Part shown: piece by piece, positions 52,911 through 62,207 of the stretch
Numbering within the stretch: position 1 is the first letter of the stretch
Layout of the letters: each line of letters begins with the position of its first letter
DNA from: Nocardioides sp. YR527
GTDB taxonomy: Bacteria; Actinomycetota; Actinomycetes; Propionibacteriales; Nocardioidaceae
Assembly (NCBI RefSeq): GCF_900101045.1
Contig: NZ_FNFN01000002.1
Coordinates: forward strand, 496,001-560,000
Direction: 5' to 3'
DNA: 64,000 nt
The notes under the pieces: model-generated
What the model was told of the DNA's origin: nothing
What the model saw: only the letters and a program-made list of their open reading frames with translations
Database searches by the model: none
Translations under genes and position numbers: made by a program

Positions 52911-53686
52911 CGACCTACGAGACACTCCTCGTCGAGGTCAGCGACCGCGTCGCGGTGATCACGCTCAACCGGCCCGAGGTCCGCAACGCGATCAACGCCC
53001 AGGTCCAGACCGACCTGCGGGCAGCGCTCGACGCGCTCCGCGGCGACGACTCGGTCGGCGCCGTGGTGCTGACCGGTGCCGGCGAGAAGGCGTTCGCCGC
53101 CGGCGCCGACATCGGCCAGCTGCGGAGCTACGACCTGCACACCGGGCTGGCCTCCTCGATGCAGCGGCTCTACGACGAGGTCGAGACCTTCGAGAAGCCG
53201 ACCATCGCCGCGGTCAACGGGTACGCCCTCGGCGGAGGCTGCGAGCTGGCGATGGCCTGCGACATCCGGATCGCGGCCGGCACTGCGCGGTTCGGTCTCC
53301 CCGAGACCAACCTGTCGGTCCTGCCCGGTGCCGGCGGCACCCAGCGGCTCGCCCGGCTCGTCGGAGTCGGCCGCGCGATCGACCTGATCCTGACCGGCGA
53401 CCTGCTCACCGCGGACGAGGCCCTGGCCACCGGCCTGGTCACTCGAGTCACCGAGCCCGAGACGCTGCTCGCGACGGCACGGGAGGTCGCGCGGTCGATC
53501 CTCGCCAAGGGGCCGCTGGCGGTCCGGCTGGCCAGGACGGTGATCCGCACCGGGATGGACACCGACCTGCGTACCGGACTGGTCGTCGAACAGCTCGCCC
53601 AGTCGCTGCTCTACACCACCGACGACAAGCGTGAGGGTGCCCAGGCGTTCCTGGCCAAGCGGACACCGAACTGGAGCGGACTGTGA
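52907..53686 (+). CDS. Enoyl-CoA hydratase (BadK/PimF-like)
   Basis: A 259-residue crotonase. The oxyanion region GEKAFAAGADIGQLR, the first catalytic region GGGCELAMACDIRIAAG and the second ETNLSVLPGAGGTQRLARL (catalytic Glu pair) are typical of true hydratases. In this operon it would hydrate cyclohex-1-ene-1-carboxyl-CoA (BadK role) and possibly also the unsaturated pimeloyl-CoA. ATGA overlap upstream; GTGA overlap downstream. Confidence 0.87.
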
Positions 53687-54582
53687 TCGACAAGGTTCTC
53701 GTCGCGGGCTCCGGAGCCATGGGGTCGCAGATCGCGATGGTCGCCGCGCTCGCCGGCTGCGAGGTCACCCTCTACGACATCGACCGGGGCGCGCTCGAGC
53801 GTGCGCTCGTCGATCTGCGCGAGCGGCTCGACCGCCAGGTCGCCAAGGGCCGCCGGCCGGCCGGCAAGGTCGAGGCCGCCCTCGACCGCCTGTCGTTCAC
53901 CACTGATCTCACCGAGGAGACCGCCGACGTCGACCTGGTGATCGAGGCGATCGTGGAGCGGCTCCCGCTCAAGCGGGCCTTCTTCGCGCGGCTGGACGGG
54001 CTCTGCCCCGCGCGGACGTTGCTGGCCAGCAACTCCTCCAGCTTCGTACCCTCCGCGATGGCCTCCGCAACCGCTCGGCCCGACCGGTTCCTCAACCTGC
54101 ACTTCTTCAACCCCGCTCTGGTGATGGCATGCGTGGAGGTGGTGCGCGGCCCGCTGACGGCGGACGTCGCCGTCGAGGCGGCGCTGGAGTTCGTGGAGCG
54201 TCTCGGCAAGACCCCGGTGGTGCTCGACAACGAGATCCCCGGGTTCGTCGCCAACCGTCTCCTCGGTGCCGTACGCGACGAGGCGATCGGACTGCTCGAG
54301 GGCGGCTACGCCGGGGTCGAGGCCATCGACACCGCCGCGCGGACCGCGCTGGGCTACCCGATGGGTCCCTTCGAGCTGATGGATCTCACCGGCATCGACA
54401 TCGGCTACCTCACCAGGACGGCCCGCTTCGAGGAGACCGGCGACCCGGCCGACGCACCGTCGGCGACCGTGACCGCGCTGGTCGAGCAGGGCCACCTCGG
54501 CCGCAAGAGCGGCCACGGCTTCTACACCTACGACGGGGCGGGCAACCGCACCGGCACCGCCGATCTGAAGGGACAGGACTGA
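53683..54582 (+). CDS. 3-Hydroxyacyl-CoA dehydrogenase
   Basis: A 299-residue dehydrogenase with N-terminal NAD-binding domain (VAGSGAMGSQIAMVAALAG at residues 7-25), VIEAIVERLPLKRAFF near 88, the catalytic His in LNLHFFNPALVMACVE, and a C-terminal helical dimerisation domain starting IPGFVANRLLGAVRDEA. It oxidises L-3-hydroxyacyl-CoA, here probably 3-hydroxypimeloyl-CoA and later 3-hydroxybutyryl-CoA. GTG 53683 overlaps the preceding stop. The missing multifunctional fusion means hydratase and dehydrogenase are separate here. Confidence 0.92.
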   Translation: MIDKVLVAGSGAMGSQIAMVAALAGCEVTLYDIDRGALERALVDLRERLDRQVAKGRRPAGKVEAALDRLSFTTDLTEETADVDLVIEAIVERLPLKRAFFARLDGLCPARTLLASNSSSFVPSAMASATARPDRFLNLHFFNPALVMACVEVVRGPLTADVAVEAALEFVERLGKTPVVLDNEIPGFVANRLLGAVRDEAIGLLEGGYAGVEAIDTAARTALGYPMGPFELMDLTGIDIGYLTRTARFEETGDPADAPSATVTALVEQGHLGRKSGHGFYTYDGAGNRTGTADLKGQD

Positions 54583-55733
54583 TGGATCTCACGCTCACCG
54601 AGGAGCAGCTCGCGTTCAAGAAGTTGGCACGGGACTTCCTCGACAAGGAGGTCGTACCGTTCCGGGCCGAGTGGGACCGTCGCGAGGCCGTCGACCTCGC
54701 GATCGTCCCCAAGCTCGGCGAGCTCGGCTTCTTCGGCCTCACCATCCCGGAGGAGTACGGAGGCATCGGCGGCGACTACATCACCTACTGCCTCGGCATG
54801 GAGGAGCTCGGCCGCGCCGACTCCTCGATCCGCGGCATCGTGTCGGTCTCGATGGGCCTGTTCGGCAAGGTCCTGCTGGACCACGGCTCAGAGGAGCAGA
54901 AGCAGCAGTGGCTGCCGGGCATCGCCACCGGCAACCAGCTCGGCTGCTTCGGCCTCACCGAGCCCGACAACGGCTCCGACCCCTCGGGGCTGAAGACCCG
55001 GGCCGTACGCGATGGCAGCGACTGGGTCATCAACGGCTCCAAGGTCTTCATCACCAACGGCACCTGGGCCGACGTCTGCCTGGTCTTCGCCCGCACCGGA
55101 GGCGAAGGAGCCCGCGGCATCTCGGCGTTCCTGGTGCCCACCGACGCTCCCGGCTTCGGGCGCACCGAGATCCACGGCAAGCTCGGCCTGCGGGGTCAGG
55201 CCACCGCCGAGCTCAGCTTCGACGACGTGCGTGTCCCGGCAGATGCGCTCGTGGGCACCGAGGGCGACGGCTTCAAGTTCGCGATGACCTCGCTCGACAA
55301 GGGCCGGGTCTCGGTCGGCGCCGGCTGCACCGGGATCATCCAGGGCTGCCTCGAAGCCGTCGTGGACTACACGACCCAGCGCCGTCAGTTCGGCAAGCCG
55401 ATCGCCTCCTACCAGCTCGTCCAGGACATGATCGCCGAGATCTCGGTCGACGCCGATGCCGCGCGGCTGCTCACCTGGCGTGCCGCCTCGCTCATCGAGG
55501 CCGGCGAGCCGTTCGGCACCGAGGCCTGCAAGGCCAAGCTCTTCGCCTCCGAGGCCGCGGTCAAGGCGGCCAACCTGGCGATCCAGGCCTTCGGCGGCTA
55601 CGGGTACGTCGATGAGTACCCGGTCCAGAAGTACATGCGGGACGCCCGCGTCATGACCCTCTACGAGGGCACCAGCCAGATCCAGAAGCTCCTCATCGGC
55701 CGCGCCGAGACCGGCATCAACGCGTTCGTCTGA
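54582..55733 (+). CDS. Acyl-CoA dehydrogenase, short/medium-chain type
   Basis: A 383-residue flavin acyl-CoA dehydrogenase. FAD-contact stretch CFGLTEPDNGSDPSGLKTRA, FITNGTWADVCLVFA, and the catalytic Glu in LYEGTSQIQKLLIGR are all standard. The likely job here is dehydrogenation of pimeloyl-CoA, the step after ring opening. Compared with the AliB-like gene it has the canonical Glu and ordinary sequence around EYPVQKYMRD. The TGA of the upstream gene overlaps its ATG (TGATG). Confidence 0.9.
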   Translation: MDLTLTEEQLAFKKLARDFLDKEVVPFRAEWDRREAVDLAIVPKLGELGFFGLTIPEEYGGIGGDYITYCLGMEELGRADSSIRGIVSVSMGLFGKVLLDHGSEEQKQQWLPGIATGNQLGCFGLTEPDNGSDPSGLKTRAVRDGSDWVINGSKVFITNGTWADVCLVFARTGGEGARGISAFLVPTDAPGFGRTEIHGKLGLRGQATAELSFDDVRVPADALVGTEGDGFKFAMTSLDKGRVSVGAGCTGIIQGCLEAVVDYTTQRRQFGKPIASYQLVQDMIAEISVDADAARLLTWRAASLIEAGEPFGTEACKAKLFASEAAVKAANLAIQAFGGYGYVDEYPVQKYMRDARVMTLYEGTSQIQKLLIGRAETGINAFV

Positions 55734-55766
55734 CCCCGAAAGCCGATCTCCGAAAGGAGGGCCACC

Positions 55767-56951
55767 ATGGCCCAGACCCCGTTCGACCTGTTCTCGATCG
55801 ACCACCTCCTCACCGAGGAGGACCGGGCGATCCGCGACACCGTCCGCACCTATGTCGACAAATCGGTGAAACCCCATGTCGCCGACTGGTACGAGACCGG
55901 CCGGATCCCCGCCAAGGAGCTCGCCAAGGAGCTCGGCAGCCTCGGCGTCCTCGGCATGCACCTGGAGGGCTACGGCTGCGCCGGGACCACCGCGACGGCG
56001 TACGGCCTGGCCTGTCTCGAGCTCGAGGCCGGTGACTCCGGGCTGCGCTCGCTGGTCTCGGTCCAGGGCTCCCTGGCGATGTACGCCATCTGGAAATGGG
56101 GTAGCGAGGACCAGAAGCAGGAGTGGCTGCCGCGGATGGCCGCCGGGGAGGCGATCGGCTGCTTCGGGCTCACCGAGCCCGACTTCGGCTCCAACCCCGC
56201 CGGCATGCGCACCCGCGCCCGCCGCGATGCGTCGGGCGACTGGATCCTGACCGGCAACAAGATGTGGATCACCAACGGCTCCGTCGCCGACGTCGCCGTG
56301 GTCTGGGCCCAGACCGACGAAGGCGAGGACGGCAAGGGCGTACGCGGCTTCGTGGTCCCCACCGACACCCCCGGTTTCTCCGCCCCCGCGATCAAGCACA
56401 AGCTCTCGCTGCGTGCCTCGGTGACCAGCGAGCTGGTGCTCGACAACGTACGGCTCCCCGACTCCGCCGCCTTCCCGGACGTACGCGGCCTGCGTGGGCC
56501 GCTGTCGTGCCTGAACGAGGCTCGCTTCGGCATCGTCTTCGGCGCGCTGGGTGCGGCCCGCGACTGCCTCGAGACCGCGATCGACTACGCCGCCGGCCGC
56601 GACATCTTCGACAAGCCCCTCTCGGCCTACCAGATCACCCAGACCAAGCTCGCCGACATGACCCTCGAGCTCGGCAAGGGCATGCTGCTCGCGGTTCAGC
56701 TCGGACGGCTCAAGGACGAGGGGCTGCTACGGCCGGAGCAGATCTCGCTCGGCAAGCTCAACAACGTCCGCGAGGCGATCGCCATCGCCCGGGAGTGCCG
56801 GACCGTACTCGGCGCCGCCGGGATCACGCTGGAGTTCCCGATCATGCGGCATGCCAACAACCTCGAGTCGGTCCTGACGTACGAGGGGACCAGCGAGGTG
56901 CACCAGCTCATCATCGGCCAGGCGCTGACCGGGCAGGCGGCTTACCGCTGA
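55767..56951 (+). CDS. gcdH: Glutaryl-CoA dehydrogenase
   Basis: A 394-residue acyl-CoA dehydrogenase of the glutaryl-CoA type, oxidising and decarboxylating glutaryl-CoA to crotonyl-CoA. GLTEPDFGSNPAGMRTRARR, EARFGIVFGALGAARDCLE, and the catalytic Glu in LTYEGTSEVHQLIIG fit the subfamily, with the Arg that holds the gamma-carboxylate in the first motif. AAAGGAGG lies well placed before the ATG. It is the last gene of the operon and closes the pathway from pimeloyl-CoA; a strong hairpin follows at 56955. Confidence 0.88.
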   Translation: MAQTPFDLFSIDHLLTEEDRAIRDTVRTYVDKSVKPHVADWYETGRIPAKELAKELGSLGVLGMHLEGYGCAGTTATAYGLACLELEAGDSGLRSLVSVQGSLAMYAIWKWGSEDQKQEWLPRMAAGEAIGCFGLTEPDFGSNPAGMRTRARRDASGDWILTGNKMWITNGSVADVAVVWAQTDEGEDGKGVRGFVVPTDTPGFSAPAIKHKLSLRASVTSELVLDNVRLPDSAAFPDVRGLRGPLSCLNEARFGIVFGALGAARDCLETAIDYAAGRDIFDKPLSAYQITQTKLADMTLELGKGMLLAVQLGRLKDEGLLRPEQISLGKLNNVREAIAIARECRTVLGAAGITLEFPIMRHANNLESVLTYEGTSEVHQLIIGQALTGQAAYR

Positions 56952-56954
56952 CCC

Positions 56955-56994
56955 GCGCGGACTGCGGCCGTCCATCGACGACCGCAGTCCGCGC
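56955..56994. terminator. Strong hairpin at the end of the catabolic operon
   Basis: GCGCGGACTGCGG (56955-56967), a 14-base loop, CCGCAGTCCGCGC (56982-56994): perfect 13-bp arms starting four bases after the gcdH stop. The convergent protease gene ends 12 bases further on, so it may serve both. Confidence 0.75.
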
Positions 56995-57005
56995 CCCGGG
57001 TGGGA

Positions 57006-59312
57006 TCAGCCGCCCGGCTGGGTGACCCCGTCGACCGTCAGGGTGTAGCGCGCCGGATCGGACACGCTCTCCGTCGGGTCGTCGAACATCACGACCGCCG
57101 CCACGGTCTCGGCGGTGTCACCGATCGCGGCGTCGAGCGCGGCACCACTGAGGGTGCCGTCGAACGACTCGTCCAGCGCGAGGGTGTGCACCCACGCGGG
57201 CGAGCCCGCCGGGCCGTACGCCACCAGCTGGACCGTCCAGCCCTCGACCTGGATCGGGTTGACCTGCGACATCGACTGCCAGCCGTCGAGGGTGTCGCTG
57301 GGCAGCGCGGCGCCGCCCACGGCGATGTCACGCACCCAGAAGCCGGACTCGTCGACCCCGGAGTCGGTGATGTAGCGGAACGCCACCAGCACGCTCTCTC
57401 CTCCGTACGCCGAGAGGTCGGCGCTCTGCGGACGCCAGCCTCCGGAGTCGCCGGAGAAGCCGGGCAGGTTGTCGACCACGGTCGGGACGGCGCCCGGGTC
57501 GTGCTCGCTGGTCGTGTCGGCGGTGGCCAGGCTCTGCCAGGTCTCACCTCCGTCGGTGGAGACCTGGACGTAGCCGAAGTCCCAGCCGGCCTCGGCGTCC
57601 CACAGGGCGTCGAAGGTCAACGACGCTCCGCCGGCGGGCACGTCGACCGCTCGCACGACCGACCGGTCGAGGTTCGGCCCACAGCCGGCATAGAGGGCTG
57701 CGGCCCCGGTGCCGTCGGCGGGCGGCGAACCACAGCTGCTGTCGGCCGTCGTGGCGTCCGGCGGGGTGGTGTCGACCGTCCACTCGACCGGCTTGGGCGC
57801 CAACGCCGACGCCCCGTCGAAGCTGAGCGACTCGATCTGGCCCGCGGAGAGGTAGGCCCCGGCGCCGTCACGCAGGCGTACGTAGTCCGAGCCGTTCGGC
57901 GGTGCGCCGGGCTCGTTCCACGACTCCGGGTTGTCCCAGTTGACCTTCGCGGACAGCGAGTCGGCCTGGAAGGTCGCCGCGTCGCCGCCGTTCAGGTCGC
58001 CGCCGTTGGCGTCCAGTGCCGCGTCGAGAGCCACCGTGGCGGCCCAGTCGTGGATCGTCTGCTGGGCGGAGATCCCGGCATCGAACTGGTCCAGCACGAT
58101 CTGGAGGCCCTCGAGGCCGCCGGCATCCTCACGGTGCAGCGCGCTGAGCAGGTCCGGGCCGTAATGGCTGGCCAGATACTGCATGAAGGAGTAGACCGCG
58201 CCGTAGTCGCACAGGGTTTCCGGTCCGCCCTGGTCGCCCCAGCCGGTCAGCGAGTTCTCCGAGCCGCCGAACGCCGGATCGAGATAACCCATGAAGCACG
58301 CCAGATGGGAGTCCGCGCCGGGATCGTCGGGCGGGGTGCTCGGGTCGACGTAGCCGACCAGGGTCTGGGCGTAGTCGGAGAGACCCTCGTTGACCCAGGA
58401 GACCTCGTCGGTGTCCTCGTAGTACTCCAGCAGGTGCTGGTACTCGTGCGCGAAGGTGCCCTCGTACAGCAGCGGCCGAGATGCGCCGACCAGCCGTCCG
58501 GGAGCGCTGTTCAGCTCCGCGTTGCAGGCGACGTACGCCGGATCGGTGCTGTCGTCGGGCGGGTTGGTGCCGGTGCGGTGCAGCCAGTCGAAGACATCGA
58601 TGCTCATCACGTTGCGGTCGAAGTACTCGTTGAAGATCGAGTAGAAGAAGCCCGCGATGTAGGTCTGCCCGTCAGGAGTGGCGGGATCGTAGAAGTTGGC
58701 GTCACGGACGTTGTCGACCAGGACCACGATGTTGTCGCCGTCGCCCTTGTACTCCGAGGACGGCAGGTTGGGGATCAGCCCCGGCAGGGTCGCCTGCTTA
58801 CCGGCCCGGTCCGGCGGCACCGAGAACTCCTCCGACTCGATCGGGTAGATGGTGTTGTCGAACTCCGAGATGAAGTTCGAGACCTGGGCATCGGTGACCT
58901 CGGTCAGACCGAGGGCGTTGCGGCAGTCACCGGCCGGGAAGGCCCGGTCCTCGGCGACCCACACCTCGATGTTGTCCCCGACCCCGCGCAGCGTGTAGTC
59001 CTTGAGATAGATGCTTCCCTGGGCGTCGTCGAGGCCCAGCCAGGTGCGGCTCTGGCCGACCTTCGCGGGTCCCTTCGGTGCCTGCTTACCGGCCAGGTCG
59101 CCTCGGTGCCGCTCGACGCCGAGACGCTTGCCGTTGTTGTAGTCGGACCCGGTCTGCTTGAGCTCCTTGGCGGCCCGGCCACGATCGTCGTCCGACGGCG
59201 GCGCGCTGCCGGCGGGGGCGCCGGGCAGCGTCAGACCGAGGACAAGCGCTCCTGCGGCTCCGATGGTGAGGAGCCCCATTCTTTTCCCGTACAGCCTCTT
59301 CCAACCCCGCAT
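57006..59312 (-). CDS. Secreted M6-like (immune inhibitor A type) zinc metalloprotease
   Basis: A 768-residue exported protease. A signal peptide (about 1-38, ending PAGSA) is followed by a propeptide with GSDYNNGKRLGV, a catalytic domain whose zinc motif is FAHEYQHLLEYYE near residue 287 with the downstream VSWVNEGLSDYA, and a C-terminal choice-of-anchor/beta-sandwich domain (about 560-700: WDFGYVQVSTDGGETW, WVRDIAVGG). The ATG at 59312 has GGAGGGAG eight bases upstream; TTG/GTG starts at 59330 lack it. Likely a secreted protein-degrading enzyme. Confidence 0.89.
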   Translation of the reverse strand: MRGWKRLYGKRMGLLTIGAAGALVLGLTLPGAPAGSAPPSDDDRGRAAKELKQTGSDYNNGKRLGVERHRGDLAGKQAPKGPAKVGQSRTWLGLDDAQGSIYLKDYTLRGVGDNIEVWVAEDRAFPAGDCRNALGLTEVTDAQVSNFISEFDNTIYPIESEEFSVPPDRAGKQATLPGLIPNLPSSEYKGDGDNIVVLVDNVRDANFYDPATPDGQTYIAGFFYSIFNEYFDRNVMSIDVFDWLHRTGTNPPDDSTDPAYVACNAELNSAPGRLVGASRPLLYEGTFAHEYQHLLEYYEDTDEVSWVNEGLSDYAQTLVGYVDPSTPPDDPGADSHLACFMGYLDPAFGGSENSLTGWGDQGGPETLCDYGAVYSFMQYLASHYGPDLLSALHREDAGGLEGLQIVLDQFDAGISAQQTIHDWAATVALDAALDANGGDLNGGDAATFQADSLSAKVNWDNPESWNEPGAPPNGSDYVRLRDGAGAYLSAGQIESLSFDGASALAPKPVEWTVDTTPPDATTADSSCGSPPADGTGAAALYAGCGPNLDRSVVRAVDVPAGGASLTFDALWDAEAGWDFGYVQVSTDGGETWQSLATADTTSEHDPGAVPTVVDNLPGFSGDSGGWRPQSADLSAYGGESVLVAFRYITDSGVDESGFWVRDIAVGGAALPSDTLDGWQSMSQVNPIQVEGWTVQLVAYGPAGSPAWVHTLALDESFDGTLSGAALDAAIGDTAETVAAVVMFDDPTESVSDPARYTLTVDGVTQPGG

Positions 59313-59477
59313 GCGTGGTTCTCCCTCCACTCGTTCATGCTGCGCCCGAGCTCGCTGCGGGAGTACGGCTCGATGTGATGTGCATCACGAGCCACGCTTG
59401 AGTCAAGCACCGGCCGTACACGAAGGGAAGACCGACTTTCGGGATGCATGCCTGACGTAGGCCTGGATCGAGCGCCC

Positions 59478-60197
59478 TCACCTGGACGGTACGGGTGCTC
59501 GGGGTCCCGCCCGACTCGCCGAGACCAGCCCACCGATCAGGAGGGCGAGCGCCACCAGCAGGAGTACGCCACCGCTCACGAGCAGCGCGCCGATCGTCGC
59601 GCCGAGCGCCGGCAGGGTGGCACCGACGGCCGCCTCAGCGTTCACCGGCGCATGTCCGTCGGCATTCATCACCACGAGGGTCCAGTCGCCCGACTCGACC
59701 TCCCAGATCAGCGTCCGAGTCCCGGTTCCGGACGTCGAGGCGGTCCAGAAGCCGACGTCCGAGGGAAGCGTCGCGGGGGATCCGCCGTCGACGACGTCGT
59801 ACGTCGGTCGGCGGCCTTCGAAGCCGTCGATCGTCGAATGTCCGACGCCGGCGAGGAAGGCGTCGACCTCCGTCGAGGGAGCAAGGCCGACGAAGAGCGG
59901 TCCCTCCTCGGTCGAGGTGACGACCAGCTTGGTCTCGCCGACCAGTCGGCCGGGCACGTCCACTCCTGCGTCCGTCTCGACGGTGAACGTCTCCGTGGTG
60001 ATCGCGTGGCCAGGGGCGGAGATCGTCGTCTCGTCAGTCATCAGGTAGCCGTCATCGCCTCGCTCGGCGGCGGCCACCGCCAAGACCACGCCCCCGGCGA
60101 TGAGGCCGAACGAGATCAGCAGGAGGACGCTGCCTGCCACGACGGCGATGACCCGCCCGGCGGTCCACCGAGGTCGGCCCTGGAGAACGTCATTCAT
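59478..60197 (-). CDS. Two-helix exported-domain membrane protein, unknown
   Basis: 239 residues: N-terminal membrane helix about 15-42, an extracytoplasmic domain of about 145 residues with VETDAGVDVPGRLVGETKLV and VLIWEVESGDWTLVVMNADG-like strands, and a second helix near the C-terminus (about 195-228). A pattern of this sort is common in actinobacterial small membrane proteins of unknown function. It starts with ATG 60197, which overlaps the VOC gene's end by eight bases. Confidence 0.8.
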   Translation of the reverse strand: MNDVLQGRPRWTAGRVIAVVAGSVLLLISFGLIAGGVVLAVAAAERGDDGYLMTDETTISAPGHAITTETFTVETDAGVDVPGRLVGETKLVVTSTEEGPLFVGLAPSTEVDAFLAGVGHSTIDGFEGRRPTYDVVDGGSPATLPSDVGFWTASTSGTGTRTLIWEVESGDWTLVVMNADGHAPVNAEAAVGATLPALGATIGALLVSGGVLLLVALALLIGGLVSASRAGPRAPVPSR

Positions 60198-60534
60198 GGA
60201 ATAGGCCGATCATGTTGCCGCCGGGATCCCGGACCATGGCGAAGAGCCCGACGCCCGGGATCTCCATGGGCGGGACGACGGTCTCCCCACCCAGCTCCCC
60301 GACACGACGGAGGCTGCCCTCGAGGTCGTCGGTCGAGACGTACACCGTGACGTAGGCGGGCATCTCGTCACGGGTCTGCATCACGCCGCCACCGATCCCA
60401 CCCTCCTCGGCCGTCACGAGCCAGTAGTCGGGTCCGGACGCCTGGATCTCCCAGCCGAAGAGGTCTCGGTAGAACGCGACGAGTCCCTCCCCGTTCGAGC
60501 CGGCGATCTCGAAGTGCACCACCGGATGTGCCAT
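60190..60534 (-). CDS. VOC (glyoxalase/bleomycin-resistance) superfamily protein
   Basis: A 114-residue single VOC domain: FEIAGSNGEGLVAFYRDLFG at residues 6-25, GGGVMQTRDEMPAYVTVYV in the middle, and GLFAMVRDPGGNMIGLF at the end. The last holds the likely Glu/His metal position partly (no clear His), so it may bind ligand without metal catalysis. ATG 60534 is preferred because GGAGGGAG lies before it; the upstream frame to 60666 has no homology. Cotranscribed with the downstream membrane gene. Confidence 0.87.
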   Translation of the reverse strand: MAHPVVHFEIAGSNGEGLVAFYRDLFGWEIQASGPDYWLVTAEEGGIGGGVMQTRDEMPAYVTVYVSTDDLEGSLRRVGELGGETVVPPMEIPGVGLFAMVRDPGGNMIGLFHE

Positions 60535-60670
60535 GACTGTTCTCCCTCCGTCTCGATCGAGCATCCGCCGAGACGGCGGCGCGCGCCCAGGGACGTAGTG
60601 CCGCGATGGCTGGTCCTTGGTCCCCGACCGCCGGGTGCCCCGAAAGGATCGCTGAGGCGACGGCACGGCG

Positions 60671-62062
60671 TCACGAGCTCAGGAGAACCCGCTCACCCAG
60701 CCGGGGCACCACGGCCACGATGCCGAGCTCGTCCTGGATCCGGTCCGCGAGGGCGCGGGACGCTGCTGGCTCGCCGTGCACGACGTAGACGGTCCGCGGG
60801 AGCTCGGGCGCCGAGGCGACCCACGCGACCAGCTCGTCGGCGTCGGCATGGACGCTGAAGTCCGTGAGCGCCACCACCTCCGCGCGGACCGGGACGTACC
60901 TTCCGTGCATCTTCAGTGTCCGGGCACCTTCGGCCAGCTGTCGCCCCCGGGTGCCCTGGGCCTGGAAGCCGGTGAGCACGATGCTGTTGCGCGGATCGGG
61001 GAGCTGGCGAAGCAGGTGATGGACGATCCGACCGCCGGTGGCCATCCCCGAGGCCGAGATGATGATGCACGGCTCCTTGGGGCGGTTGAGCCGCTCAGAT
61101 CCGGCGGCGTCCCGCACCCGGTGGACATCGAGCTGGTCGAGATCGCTCAGCGGCGCCGACCGCTTGGCCTTGAGCTCGTCGCTGTGGGCCGCCGCGGCCG
61201 CTCGGTAGACGTCGAGCGCGTCCAGCGCCATCGGGCTGTCGACGAAGATCGGGACCTTCGGGATCTCGCCAGCGCGACGCAGCCGGAGCAGCTCCAGGAG
61301 GACCAGCTCGGTACGGTCCACGGCGAAGGCGGGAACGAGGACGACTCCGCCGCGGTCGATGGTGCGGCGTACGGCGCTCGCGAACAGGTCGGGGTCTGGC
61401 GCCGGATGTCTGCGGTCGCCGTAGGTCGACTCGAGCACCAGCGTGGAGGCCGCCGGTGGAGGCACGGGGGCTCGCAGGATCGGATGGTCCGGCCGGCCGA
61501 GGTCTCCGCTGAACACGACTCGGGCATCACCGACATCGACCGTGGCCACCGCCGACCCGAGGATGTGGCCCGCCCGACGCAACGTCACGACCATCTCGCC
61601 GACCGAACGCGGCTCGCCGAACGCGATCGGGTGCAGCCTCTCGAGCGTCCGCTCGGCGTCGACCCCCGTGTAGAGCGGGAGCGCGGGGTCGTGCTTCGAC
61701 CAGCCACCTTCGTTCGCGTACCGCGCGTCCTCCTCCTGGAGATGCGCGCTGTCGCGCAGCACGATCGCAGCCAGCGCCGCGGTGCCCGGTGTGCACAGCG
61801 CCTCTCCGGCGAAGCCGTCCCGCACCAACCGCGGCAGATAGCCGGTGTGGTCGAGGTGCGCGTGCGTCAGCACGACGGCGTCCAGGTCCGCGGGACGCAC
61901 CGGGAACGGCGCCCAGTTGAGCCGCCGCAGGTCACGTACGCCCTGGTAGAGACCTGCGTCCACGAGCAGCCGATCGGCTCCGCCCGTCACCAGGAACCGG
62001 CTTCCCGTCACCGTGCCGGACGCCCCGAGGAAGACCAGGGCAGGATTCTCGGGCTTGGCCAT
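60671..62062 (-). CDS. MBL-fold beta-CASP ribonuclease-like protein
   Basis: A 463-residue metallo-beta-lactamase plus beta-CASP plus RMMBL protein. MBL motif 2 LTHAHLDHTGYLP, motif 4 VFSGDLGRP, the beta-CASP domain (STYGDRRHP to LDVYRAAAA), and C-terminal SASGMATGGRIVHHL and FSVHADADELV. This is the CPSF-73/RNase-J-like RNA-processing exonuclease group. ATG 62062 is preferred, as GAAGGGA precedes it. Natural substrates of the bacterial branch are unresolved. Confidence 0.92.
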   Translation of the reverse strand: MAKPENPALVFLGASGTVTGSRFLVTGGADRLLVDAGLYQGVRDLRRLNWAPFPVRPADLDAVVLTHAHLDHTGYLPRLVRDGFAGEALCTPGTAALAAIVLRDSAHLQEEDARYANEGGWSKHDPALPLYTGVDAERTLERLHPIAFGEPRSVGEMVVTLRRAGHILGSAVATVDVGDARVVFSGDLGRPDHPILRAPVPPPAASTLVLESTYGDRRHPAPDPDLFASAVRRTIDRGGVVLVPAFAVDRTELVLLELLRLRRAGEIPKVPIFVDSPMALDALDVYRAAAAAHSDELKAKRSAPLSDLDQLDVHRVRDAAGSERLNRPKEPCIIISASGMATGGRIVHHLLRQLPDPRNSIVLTGFQAQGTRGRQLAEGARTLKMHGRYVPVRAEVVALTDFSVHADADELVAWVASAPELPRTVYVVHGEPAASRALADRIQDELGIVAVVPRLGERVLLSS

Positions 62063-62207
62063 CAAGCGTCCCTTCGCAGGTGGTGATGTCACCACCCTGC
62101 TCCGCCAGTCCCGTCGCGGGGAGGGTCATGCGGCCTTCACCGGATGACTCATGGCCCAGAAACGCGACCCAGCCGCGTTCGCCTGAACCATGACACGTCC
62201 GGGCTGG